Shown: positions 41,301-48,278 of the stretch, in pieces
Numbering within the stretch: position 1 is the stretch's first letter
How the letters are laid out: the number at the start of each line of letters is the position of its first letter
NCBI GenBank assembly: GCA_900551995.1
Contig: URXW01000001.1
Location: forward strand, 62,001 to 126,000
Source: an uncultured Eubacteriales bacterium
Lineage (GTDB): Bacteria > Bacillota > Clostridia > Oscillospirales > Oscillospiraceae
Length of the DNA: 64,000 nucleotides
Direction of reading: 5' to 3'
Translations under genes and position numbers: made by a program
The notes under the pieces: model-generated
Seen by the model: the letters and a program-made list of their open reading frames with translations, nothing else
Database searches by the model: none
What the model was told of the DNA's origin: nothing

Positions 41301-43137
41301 GGAGAACCTGCACCAGCTGCGCGCGGCGTTCCCCGGCAGGCGCGTGTCCATCGTGGTGGGCAGCGACGTGGTGCTCCACGCCTCCTCCTACCAAAAGCCG
41401 GTGACGGCGGACTCCATCCACACCTTCGACCATGTGGTGTTCCGCCGGACGGAGCCGGACGCGGAGACGCCCGATTACAGCTGCATCACCGGGCGGGTGG
41501 TGGAGCTGACGCTGCCGCCCCAGCTGGAGGAGATCAGCTCCACCCGCATACGGGAGGCGGTGGACGCCAACCGGGACATCTCCAATCTCATCGACCCCAC
41601 GGTGCAGGAGTTTATCTACCGCCGGGGGCTGTATCTGCGGGAGCCGCAGGACAAGCCGGTGCTGCGGACGGAGGATCTGAGCTTCCTGCCCGCCTCCCAC
41701 GAGACGCTGGAAAAGTTCCTGCGTACCATGCTCTCCCCCGCCACCGCCGCCGGCGTGCGCCAGCAGCTGGAGCGGTGCGGCGACGATGTGATGGTCTGCC
41801 GCGGGGCGGACGGCGGTATTCTGGGAGCGGCGGCGTATGGGTGCATCGACTCCGCCCACCTGTTCGCGCGGCTGGGCGACGCGTCGCTGTCCGCGCTGGT
41901 GCGGCAGAACGCTGGCGGCAGAACGCTGGTCATCAGCGGGCTGTTCGTGCCCCGGGGCGAGCGGCAGAGCGACATCTGCCAGCTGCTGATCACGGAGGTG
42001 GTGACGCTGGCGTTGAGCCGGGAGTTCACCTACGCGCTGTACGTGCCCGTGGAGGGTGCCGCCTCCGGCTACGGGCGGCAGCTGCTGACGCTGCAGGGCT
42101 TCCTGCCGGTGGAGGGTCACACGGACGCGCTGGCGGTGGATATGCGCTGCCCCATCGTGCTGAGCCGCAACGTGGACACGGCGGTGAAGCCGCCCTTCAG
42201 CTCCTCCCCGCGGGTGCTGGCGGCGATCGCCAACGCCCACCGGCACCTACAGGCGTCGCTGACGAAGCTGCGTCCGGGTTCGCTGGTGCTGAGCTTGTCC
42301 GCCGGGGTCGTCTATCACCGGCTTTTGCAGCGGATCACCGGGCGCAACGGCGTGCCGGCGGAGCCTACGAGCCCGCGGGTGCTGGGGCCGGACATCTGCG
42401 TGCCCTACGGCAAGATACTGCGGGGCGTGGCGGTGCCCAACACCGTCACCAAGACGCTGCGGACGGACAAGGTGTACGAGCCGGATCTGAGCCGGTACTC
42501 CATCGAGGCGTACCCGGACTACTCCCCCCTTGCCGATCAGGTGCGAACCATCCACGCCTTTGACCGCCCTGTGATACTGGTAGACGATCTGCTCCACGAC
42601 GGCAAGCGTATGCGGCGGATCGCCCCCCTGCTGGCGGAGACGGGGACGAAGGTGGATCAGGTGCTGGTGGGGTATCTCACCGGCATGGGACGGGATCTCA
42701 TGGAGCAGCTGGGCTACGACGTGGACGCTATCTACTACCTGCCCAATTTGCAGCTGCGGCTGGTGGAGTCCACCCTGTATCCCTTCATCGGCGGCGACAC
42801 CGTGCGGCGCAGTGAAGCCCTGCCGGGCGGCTTGCAGCCGGCGGTGAACCGCATACTGCCCTACGCCGCGCCGGAATACGCCGAGGCGGACGGGGAGACG
42901 GCGTGGGAGCTGAGCCTGTGCTGTCTGGAAAATGCACGGGACATCCTGCTGGCGTTGGAGACGGAGTTCCGGAGCCTGTACGCGCGGAATCTGACGCTGA
43001 GCCGGCTGGGCGAGGCGGTGATCCTGCCCCTGTGCCCGGACAAGGGCGGGTACATGACCTACGACCTGAGCCGGGCGGCCAGCACGTACCTTGAGGGGGA
43101 CATCGAGCTGCTGAAGCGTATGCGCCCCCCAAAATAA
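38392..43137 (+). CDS. Giant fusion: HD domain, repeats, NadD-like nucleotidyltransferase, phosphoribosyltransferase-like domain
   Basis: A 1581-residue cytosolic protein. An HD-type domain is near residues 180-260 (GVHHIAVTAARAL, AAAGHDLGKFG). A helical-repeat region (about 330-860) follows. A nucleotidyltransferase of the NadD/cytidylyltransferase class begins at FFPGTFDPFTLSHKGIV (near 900), with VVGSDVV and ISSTRIREAV (near 1048) as its other signatures. A GNAT-like region is possible at 1110-1260. The C-terminus has VILVDDLLHDGKRMRRIAP (near 1393), resembling a phosphoribosyltransferase PRPP loop. Each part is clear, but the biological reaction is not. No membrane segment is present. Confidence 0.75.
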   Translation: MNKKRIRQMDLLLRRRLSDRPASDFSLLQQVETEGYMQRFTCLFNGSRLRCADVLSLLRPDLEALCPNGSGEPEGGWAAYTYDYARRLLFPEKSPPSDVFAPGAVFFLSVLQVLFTAEGELLPHDPLWTFDFLSEEELSASPSANSYARFLRLWKREFIYELMRLGLEVTPYRTLEHIAGVHHIAVTAARALRESLVPVDVALVSGAAAGHDLGKFGCRPGERVPYLHYYYTDLWFRRRRITDIGHIAANHSVWDLEPDYLSAEALLLIYADFRVKQLRDGDGREITRVSTLAEAFQVILDKLDDVDGEKKKRYMRVYARLEDLEQYMISRGVDVTMSGGNTAPLPEKHTALMTDDEALHALTLRCVEHNMTLMHRLTDQRSFARLLEEARGETDWRRLRAYLAVFESYSLYLHIPQKVQTLTFLYELLMHREGDIRRQAAALLGEIIAGFHAGYAKERPEDSRPDPRAITDVEQWRLYLDKILYPDHKLMPQHRRWIGYTLKFAVGSLLSHCPGREERFLAPVFAYYRRPETLDDYTAFQLLDTAGALPDEAYSARRAREMVSFAAVLSRREELTVRMAAVLLLERLYRLYPGDERPLRVVEAVPCEDSGTLRYLKQDILAKGDALLLPEDVVSEIFLDNLKTATPWITKQANLQLLTDFARSGRSPALHIATHLSNLIKVSDRVTVRHSAGNALLSLAPRLTADQRNEVAVELCRGLELGQQEFTKYIPDYLGRFALWLPPAELDEVLNDLQVNLSSSDSRVTASVLDTVGVIYEEYDAYRARFPETDVAYRRRRERLLGLLMRGLSGIDGATRQESLYVLGRRVFGSGQLGRHEKHRAFMLTERKLLSAQDEFSGEGLTFYYRAFMLGKLYRFLTEERLFHGGFDFGEPRPVAFFPGTFDPFTLSHKGIVNAIRDLGFEVMLAIDEFSWSKKTQPYRLRRRIAAMSVADVFHVSIFPEDFPVNIANPENLHQLRAAFPGRRVSIVVGSDVVLHASSYQKPVTADSIHTFDHVVFRRTEPDAETPDYSCITGRVVELTLPPQLEEISSTRIREAVDANRDISNLIDPTVQEFIYRRGLYLREPQDKPVLRTEDLSFLPASHETLEKFLRTMLSPATAAGVRQQLERCGDDVMVCRGADGGILGAAAYGCIDSAHLFARLGDASLSALVRQNAGGRTLVISGLFVPRGERQSDICQLLITEVVTLALSREFTYALYVPVEGAASGYGRQLLTLQGFLPVEGHTDALAVDMRCPIVLSRNVDTAVKPPFSSSPRVLAAIANAHRHLQASLTKLRPGSLVLSLSAGVVYHRLLQRITGRNGVPAEPTSPRVLGPDICVPYGKILRGVAVPNTVTKTLRTDKVYEPDLSRYSIEAYPDYSPLADQVRTIHAFDRPVILVDDLLHDGKRMRRIAPLLAETGTKVDQVLVGYLTGMGRDLMEQLGYDVDAIYYLPNLQLRLVESTLYPFIGGDTVRRSEALPGGLQPAVNRILPYAAPEYAEADGETAWELSLCCLENARDILLALETEFRSLYARNLTLSRLGEAVILPLCPDKGGYMTYDLSRAASTYLEGDIELLKRMRPPK

Positions 43138-43170
43138 GAAAACACGGAACCATGGAATGGAGGCACGGAA

Positions 43171-44091
43171 ATGAACGATCTTACCCATACTGCCGGTCTG
43201 CCCCGTATCCCGGAGAAATGCCGGGTGACGCTGCTGGCTCTGGGCGATGTGGGCAGCACGCTGCTGCTGGGGCTGCGGCTGCTGGGCGGCGACGTGATAC
43301 GCTCCATCGGCATTTGCGACGTGCGCCCCGGCGCAGCGGAGCGGTGGGAGTTTGAGCTGAACCAGATACAGTCGCCGGACGGGGCGGTGATGCCGCCGGT
43401 GGACATTATCCCGCCGGAGAAGCTGTTCGATGGAGATGTGTTCCTGTTCTGCGCGTCGCGGATGGTGCCGGACACCTCTGTGACGCAGGGGGATGTCCGC
43501 ATGGCGCAGTACGCCCTGAACCGGGAGCTGGTGGCATCGTACAGCCGGATGGCGCGGGAAAAAGCGTACCGGGGGCTGTTCTGCGTGGTCAGCGACCCGG
43601 TGGACCCCCTGTGCCGCGCCGCGCTGCGGGAGAGCGGCCTTGCGCCGGCGCAGGTGCGGGGCTTCGGGCTGGGCGTGATGCACGCGAGGGCGATGTACTA
43701 CGCCGGGAAGGACGGGCGGTTCGCAAGCTATCTCACCGAGGGCAGAGCCTTCGGACCTCATGGGGAGGATCTGGTGCTTGCCAACTCCATTGAGCACTAC
43801 GACGACGCGCTGTCCCGCGAGCTGACGGAGAAGGTGGCACACGCCAATCTGGAGATGCGGCGGCTGGGGTACAAGCCCTACGCGGCACCGGCACTGTCCT
43901 CCGGGGCATTGAGCCTGCTGTGCCTGCTGCGGGGGGAGTGGCACTACTCCTCCGTGTTCGACGGGCGGGTGTTCATGGGATGCCGGAACCGGCTGACGCC
44001 GGAGGGCATCGAGGTGGAGCAGCTGACGCTGCCCCATGCGCTGCAACGGCGCATTGACGAGACGAGAGCGCGGCTGGACGCCATCCAGTGA
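43171..44091 (+). CDS. Lactate/malate-dehydrogenase-like NAD-binding protein
   Basis: A 306-residue protein with a Rossmann start (VTLLALGDVGSTLLLGLRLL) and LFCVVSDPVDPLCRAAL, matching the NAD-binding domain and the substrate-loop region of the LDH/MDH superfamily. The classical catalytic DxxR-H pattern is not obvious, so it may have lost dehydrogenase activity or use another substrate. It has GGAGG upstream, follows the giant fusion gene by 33 bp and is followed 12 bp later by a flavin-reductase-like gene, implying one operon. Confidence 0.65.
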   Translation: MNDLTHTAGLPRIPEKCRVTLLALGDVGSTLLLGLRLLGGDVIRSIGICDVRPGAAERWEFELNQIQSPDGAVMPPVDIIPPEKLFDGDVFLFCASRMVPDTSVTQGDVRMAQYALNRELVASYSRMAREKAYRGLFCVVSDPVDPLCRAALRESGLAPAQVRGFGLGVMHARAMYYAGKDGRFASYLTEGRAFGPHGEDLVLANSIEHYDDALSRELTEKVAHANLEMRRLGYKPYAAPALSSGALSLLCLLRGEWHYSSVFDGRVFMGCRNRLTPEGIEVEQLTLPHALQRRIDETRARLDAIQ

Positions 44092-44103
44092 CGGAGGTGG
44101 GAT

Positions 44104-45135
44104 ATGCTCACGGTATTGCTTCCGGAAAATGAATACAGCGGTCCGCTGCGGCAGCTGCTGGCGGCGCATTTGTCCGACGGCAGCGAGCTCCGCGACCCGG
44201 ACAGGGGGCTGGAGGGTCTGGCGGGGCGGCGGCTGCTGTTCGCCGTGGCGTTGGACGAGGGCGGATGCAGCATGGCGTACTACCGGATGCTCTCCCGGCT
44301 GCGGCGGAGCGATACGCTGCTGGAGGGGTGCGTGGCGGGGTGCATCGTCACGGGCGTGGGGGAGCTTTACACCAAGGACGTGGCGCGGGACATGGTGTTC
44401 GCCGCGAATCAGGCGGGGTGCGCCTTTATCGGGCGTCCGCTGGTGGAAGCCACCGGCTCCCTGCGGAATTTCCGCACTCAGGCGCAGATCGGCGGCACCG
44501 ACGAGGTGACGGCGTTCCACGCGGCGGCGGCGGAGCTGATCGGGCGGCTGGACGGGTGGGAGAAGCCCGCGCCGGTGCGGCACGTACTGGCTCTCCACGC
44601 CTCCCAGCGGAGCACGTCCAACACGCTGGCTCTGTGGGAGCTGGTGAAGGCGGGGCTTCCCGGCACCGTGGAGGCGGAGGAGATCTGCCTCCGCAACGGC
44701 ACCATGGCGGACTGCAACGGGTGCAGCTACACCGCCTGTCTCCACTTCGGGGAGCAGGGCGGGTGCTTTTACGGCGGCCCCATGGTGGAGGAGGTCTATC
44801 CCGCCGTGCGGCGGTGCGACGCGCTGGTGATGCTGTGCGCCAACTACAACGACGCGCTGGCGGCGAATCTGACCGCCTTCGTCAACCGGCTGACGGCGTT
44901 GTTCCGGCAGACGAGGATGTACGACAAGCGGCTGTTCGGGCTGGTGGTGTCCGGGTACTCCGGCGGCGACCTGCTGGCGCGGCAGCTGATCTCCGCGCTG
45001 AACATGAACAAGTCCTTCTTCCTGCCGCCCCGGTTCTGCCTGATGGAGACCGCCAACGAGCGGGGCAGTCTGGTGAAGCTGCCGGGGATCGAGGCGCGGG
45101 CGGCGGCGTTCGCCCGGCGGATAGCGGAGGGCTGA
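44104..45135 (+). CDS. Flavodoxin-like NADPH-dependent FMN reductase with N-terminal extension
   Basis: A 343-residue protein. The C-terminal half is a flavodoxin-fold reductase: LALHASQRSTSNTLALWEL, MADCNGCSYTACLHFGEQGG, DALVMLCANYND and LFGLVVSGYSGGDLLARQL. The N-terminal 155 residues (LLFAVALDEGGCSMAYYRM, FAANQAGCAFIGRPLVEATG) look like a separate alpha/beta domain that I cannot name. Cysteines in NGCSYTAC could bind a cofactor. It lies between the dehydrogenase-like gene and a ferredoxin gene, which suggests a shared redox function. Confidence 0.68.
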   Translation: MLTVLLPENEYSGPLRQLLAAHLSDGSELRDPDRGLEGLAGRRLLFAVALDEGGCSMAYYRMLSRLRRSDTLLEGCVAGCIVTGVGELYTKDVARDMVFAANQAGCAFIGRPLVEATGSLRNFRTQAQIGGTDEVTAFHAAAAELIGRLDGWEKPAPVRHVLALHASQRSTSNTLALWELVKAGLPGTVEAEEICLRNGTMADCNGCSYTACLHFGEQGGCFYGGPMVEEVYPAVRRCDALVMLCANYNDALAANLTAFVNRLTALFRQTRMYDKRLFGLVVSGYSGGDLLARQLISALNMNKSFFLPPRFCLMETANERGSLVKLPGIEARAAAFARRIAEG

Positions 45136-45227
45136 GCACAAATTCCGCCCGGTGCGCCGGAGCACGAATAGTACCGCCGAAAAGCGGGGAAAATACTTCC
45201 ATATCAATGAATAGGAGGTAGTTTCCC

Positions 45228-45419
45228 ATGGAGGCTATGGTGGTGGAAAAGGCGTGCATCCGGTGCGGGCTGTGCGCGGGGCTGTGCCCGGAGGTGTTCA
45301 CACTGACGGAGGGCGAACCGGCAAGGGTGGCGGAAAACCCCATTCCCGACAGACTGAAGATCGGCGTGCAGGAGGCGGCGGACAGCTGCCCCGTGGCGGC
45401 GATCACGGTGAAGGTGTAA
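45228..45419 (+). CDS. Single-cluster 4Fe-4S ferredoxin
   Basis: A 63-residue protein with CIRCGLCAGLCPEVF (cysteines at about 10, 13, 16 and 20) and a distant DSCPVAAITV, the pattern of a small ferredoxin. One cluster is expected from CxxCxxC plus the C-terminal CP. GGAGG is upstream of ATG 45228. It may serve the preceding flavoprotein as electron carrier. Confidence 0.88.
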   Translation: MEAMVVEKACIRCGLCAGLCPEVFTLTEGEPARVAENPIPDRLKIGVQEAADSCPVAAITVKV

Positions 45420-45448
45420 AAAAACCGCGCTTTCCCGGAAAAATATGC

Positions 45449-45477
45449 TTTACAACGGGAAATTTCTGTGGTAATAT
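45449..45477 (+). promoter_or_regulatory. Promoter of rpsO
   Basis: TTTACA (45449-45454) and TAATAT (45472-45477) with a 17-bp spacer. Transcription would begin near 45484, at the base of the leader stem. Confidence 0.8.
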
Positions 45478-45480
45478 CGC

Positions 45481-45566
45481 AAAGTACGCGCAGTGCGTGC
45501 ATGACCCCTTCCTTAGCGGTGCGGAGCGTTCCATCTCTCCCATGGCTCAGGCTGCGGGCGTACTTT
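45481..45566 (+). ncRNA. Structured leader of rpsO, probable S15 autoregulatory element
   Basis: AAAGTACGC (45481-45489) pairs exactly with GCGTACTTT (45558-45566), and GCAG (45490-45493) with CTGC (45552-45555), closing an 85-nt leader. The 3' arm ends 22 bp before the rpsO start, near the AAAGGTGG site. Ribosomal protein S15 represses its own mRNA in many bacteria through varied leader structures. This one fits by position but I cannot match it to a named class. Confidence 0.6.
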
Positions 45567-45587
45567 ATGAAAGGTGGAAACACAACT

Positions 45588-45854
45588 ATGATGCTGAAAG
45601 ACCAGAAGACCTCTATCATCGAGGCCAACCGTACCCACGAGACGGACACCGGCTCCCCCGAGGTGCAGGTGGCTATCCTCACCGAGCGTATCAGCCAGCT
45701 GACCGCCCATCTGAAGGTGCATCCCCACGACTTCCACAGCCGCCGCGGTATGCAGATGATGATCGGTAAGCGTCGCCGTCTGCTGGACTACCTTGCCAAG
45801 AAGGACATCGAGCGGTATCGTGCCCTGATCGCCAAGCTGGGTCTGCGTAAGTAA
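45588..45854 (+). CDS. rpsO: Ribosomal protein S15
   Basis: An 88-residue protein with the full S15 sequence: [39 protein letters not shown] and [18 protein letters not shown]15 binds 16S rRNA early in assembly of the 30S subunit. The start is at the first of two adjacent ATG codons (45588 or 45591). The rpsO-pnp order is widely conserved. An upstream promoter, a structured leader and a terminator make it its own transcription unit. Confidence 0.97.
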   Translation: MMLKDQKTSIIEANRTHETDTGSPEVQVAILTERISQLTAHLKVHPHDFHSRRGMQMMIGKRRRLLDYLAKKDIERYRALIAKLGLRK

Positions 45855-45862
45855 GTTGAAAC

Positions 45863-45895
45863 AGGGTGATGTGCCGGGCGCATCACCCTTCTTTC
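45863..45895 (+). terminator. Terminator after rpsO
   Basis: AGGGTGATG (45863-45871) pairs with CATCACCCT (45881-45889), followed by TTCTTTC. The short T run suggests partial read-through into pnp. Confidence 0.75.
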
Positions 45896-45923
45896 ACATT
45901 CTGCACCGTGCGCCGATTGACCA

Positions 45924-45978
45924 TTAGCAGTTGAAAATGCGCCGAAACCGCCGGATTCGGGGTGTTTTCAAGTGCTAA
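45924..45978 (+). promoter_or_regulatory. Long hairpin in the pnp leader
   Basis: TTAGCAGTTGAAAA (45924-45937) pairs with TTTTCAAGTGCTAA (45965-45978) with one mismatch, and CCGAA (45942-45946) pairs with TTCGG (45956-45960) inside. A long double-stranded leader stem upstream of pnp is where RNase III cleavage and PNPase self-control occur in E. coli. The same mechanism here is inference. Confidence 0.6.
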
Positions 45979-46029
45979 CGGCGATAGGTGGCGACGCGGG
46001 ATGCTATTTCACAAAAAAGGAGAAATGAT

Positions 46030-48180
46030 ATGTCAACGATCATCACCAAACGCCAGTTCCCCCACTATCACAAGTACACCATGGAGCTTGCCGGACGTAC
46101 TCTGACGCTGGAGACGGGCAAGCTGGCGGAGCTTGCCAACGCCGCCGTCATGGTGGGCTACGGCGACACCCGCGTGCTCTGCTGCGTCACCGCCGCCCCC
46201 CGTCCCCGGGACGGTATCGACTTCTTCCCCCTCAGCGTGGACTTTGAGGAGAAGCTGTACGCCGTGGGTCGTATCCCCGGCAGCTTCAACCGCCGCGAGG
46301 GCCGCCCCGGCGAGAAGGGCATTTTGACCAGCCGCGTCATCGACCGCCCCATCCGCCCCCTGTTCCCCTACGACTTCCGCAACGACGTGTCCGTGATGTG
46401 CACCGTCATGGCGGTGGATCACGACTGCTCCCCGGAGATCGCCGCCCTTATCGGCACCTCCGCCGCGCTGGCTATCTCCGACATCCCCTGGAACGGTCCT
46501 GTTGCCGCGCTGAAGGTGGGTCTGGTGGACGGCAAGCTGGTGTTCAACCCCGACAGCGAGCAGCGCAAGGTCAGCGATCTGGACGTGACCGTCGTCTCCA
46601 CCGGCAAGAAGGTGGTCATGATCGAGGCCGGCGCCAACGAGGTGCCCAACGACGTGATGTTCGACGCCATCCGCTCCGCCCACGAGGAGAACCAGAAGCA
46701 GATCGCCCTCATCAACCAGATGGTCGCCGAGATCGGCAAGGATAAGTTCGAGTATCCCCACGCCGACTTCAACTACGAGCTGTTCAACAAGATCACCGAG
46801 GCGTTCATGGACGAGGCAAAGGCCGCCATGGACACCGACGATAAGAACGTCCGCGAGGCGCGCTGGAACGCCATGATCGAGCACTGGCACGAGAAGTATC
46901 TGGAAGAGTATCCCAACATGGATCAGTATTTGGAGGAGATCACCTACAAGTTCCAGAAGATGATCGTGAAGAAGTGGCTGCTGGAGGGGCACCGCGTGGA
47001 CGGCCGCCAGAAGAACGAGATCCGTCCGCTGGACGCGGAGGTGGGCGTGCTGCCCCGTGTTCACGGCTCCGGTCTGTTCACCCGCGGCCAGACCCAGGTG
47101 CTGTCCGTTGCCACGCTGGACACCCTGTCCGCCAACCAGAAGCTGGATACCATCTGGGAGGAGACGGAGAAGCGGTACATGCACCACTACAACTTCCCCG
47201 GCTACTCCGTGGGCGAGGCGAAGCCCGCCCGCAGCCCCGGCCGCCGCGAGATCGGTCACGGCGCGCTGGCAGAGCGCGCTCTGCTGCCCGTCATTCCCCC
47301 GGTGGAGGAGTTCCCCTACGCCATCCGCGTGGTGTCCGAGGTGGTGTCCTCTAACGGCTCCACGTCCCAAGGCTCCATCTGCGGCTCCACGCTGGCACTG
47401 ATGGACGCCGGCGTGCCCATTAAGGCTCCCGTGGCAGGTATCTCCTGCGGTCTGATCCAGGACGACGACGGCAGCTTCACCACCTTCATTGACATTCAGG
47501 GCGTGGAGGACTTCCACGGCGAGATGGACTTCAAGGTGGCGGGCACCAAGAAGGGCATCACCGCCATCCAGATGGATCTGAAGAACGACGGTCTGACCAT
47601 GGAGATCATCAAGAACGCGCTGGACATCACCTACGATGCCCGCGTGCAGATCTTGGATCAGGTGATGCTGCCCTGCATCGCCGAGCCGCGCGCCGAGGTG
47701 AGCAAGTACGCACCCAAGATGATCACCATGCACATCGACCCGGACAAGATCCGCGACGTTATCGGCAAGGGCGGCTCCGTTATCCAGAAGATCGTGGCGG
47801 AGTCCGGCGCAAAGATCGACATTGACGACGACGGCACCATCCAGATCGCCTCCCCCGACGCGGAGAGCTGCGAAAAGGCGAAGAAGTGCATCGACGACAT
47901 CGTGTTCGTGCCCGAGGTGGGGCAGCTGTACTACGGCCGCGTGGTGCGCCTGATGACCTTCGGCGCGTTCGTGGAGCTGGCTCCCGGCAAGGACGGCCTG
48001 GTGCATATCTCCAAGCTGGCGGACAAGCGCATCGAGAAGGTGGAGGACGCCTGCAAGATCGGCGACATGATGTGGGTCAAGGTCACGGAGATCGACGAGA
48101 AGGGTCGCGTGAATCTGAGCCACAAGGACGCTATGAAGGAGATCGCCGCCAAGGAAGCCGCCGGCGAGCCCATCAAGTAA
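46030..48180 (+). CDS. pnp: Polyribonucleotide nucleotidyltransferase (PNPase)
   Basis: A 716-residue enzyme from ATG 46030 (MSTIITKRQFPHYHKYT) with AAAGGAG upstream. Two RNase PH domains are present, the first with GDTRVLCCVTAA and the second with GQTQVLSVATLDTL and GHGALAERALLPVIP. A KH domain (IRDVIGKGGSVIQKI, near residue 577) and a C-terminal S1 domain (YYGRVVRLMTFGAFVELAPG) follow. It degrades RNA from the 3' end by phosphorolysis as part of mRNA turnover. Confidence 0.97.
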   Translation: MSTIITKRQFPHYHKYTMELAGRTLTLETGKLAELANAAVMVGYGDTRVLCCVTAAPRPRDGIDFFPLSVDFEEKLYAVGRIPGSFNRREGRPGEKGILTSRVIDRPIRPLFPYDFRNDVSVMCTVMAVDHDCSPEIAALIGTSAALAISDIPWNGPVAALKVGLVDGKLVFNPDSEQRKVSDLDVTVVSTGKKVVMIEAGANEVPNDVMFDAIRSAHEENQKQIALINQMVAEIGKDKFEYPHADFNYELFNKITEAFMDEAKAAMDTDDKNVREARWNAMIEHWHEKYLEEYPNMDQYLEEITYKFQKMIVKKWLLEGHRVDGRQKNEIRPLDAEVGVLPRVHGSGLFTRGQTQVLSVATLDTLSANQKLDTIWEETEKRYMHHYNFPGYSVGEAKPARSPGRREIGHGALAERALLPVIPPVEEFPYAIRVVSEVVSSNGSTSQGSICGSTLALMDAGVPIKAPVAGISCGLIQDDDGSFTTFIDIQGVEDFHGEMDFKVAGTKKGITAIQMDLKNDGLTMEIIKNALDITYDARVQILDQVMLPCIAEPRAEVSKYAPKMITMHIDPDKIRDVIGKGGSVIQKIVAESGAKIDIDDDGTIQIASPDAESCEKAKKCIDDIVFVPEVGQLYYGRVVRLMTFGAFVELAPGKDGLVHISKLADKRIEKVEDACKIGDMMWVKVTEIDEKGRVNLSHKDAMKEIAAKEAAGEPIK

Positions 48181-48192
48181 ATCAGCCCCTTT

Positions 48193-48225
48193 ATATCCCC
48201 CGGCGGTGCCGGGGGATATTTATTT
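48193..48225 (+). terminator. Intrinsic terminator of pnp
   Basis: ATATCCCCC (48193-48201) pairs with GGGGGATAT (48211-48219) around GGCGGTGCC, followed by TTATTTTT. Confidence 0.88.
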
Positions 48226-48241
48226 TTCCGGGAGAGTGTGC

Positions 48242-48247
48242 TATACT
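48242..48247 (+). promoter_or_regulatory. Candidate extended -10 promoter of mnmE
   Basis: TGC followed by TATACT, ending 31 bp before the mnmE start, just after the pnp terminator. No good -35 is seen at the right distance, so an extended -10 promoter is proposed. Confidence 0.5.
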
Positions 48248-48278
48248 ATGGAAAAATCCGTTACAGGGAGGGTTCCCC

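Noticed and set aside
42247..45207. 986-codon minus-strand ORF opposite three plus-strand genes
   Set aside because: It spans several real genes in antisense, is Arg/Pro/His/Gln-rich and has no domain. It is a composition artefact.
46033..48123. 696-codon minus-strand ORF opposite pnp
   Set aside because: Antisense of a full-length PNPase gene; its His/Val/Leu-rich product is typical of a shadow frame.
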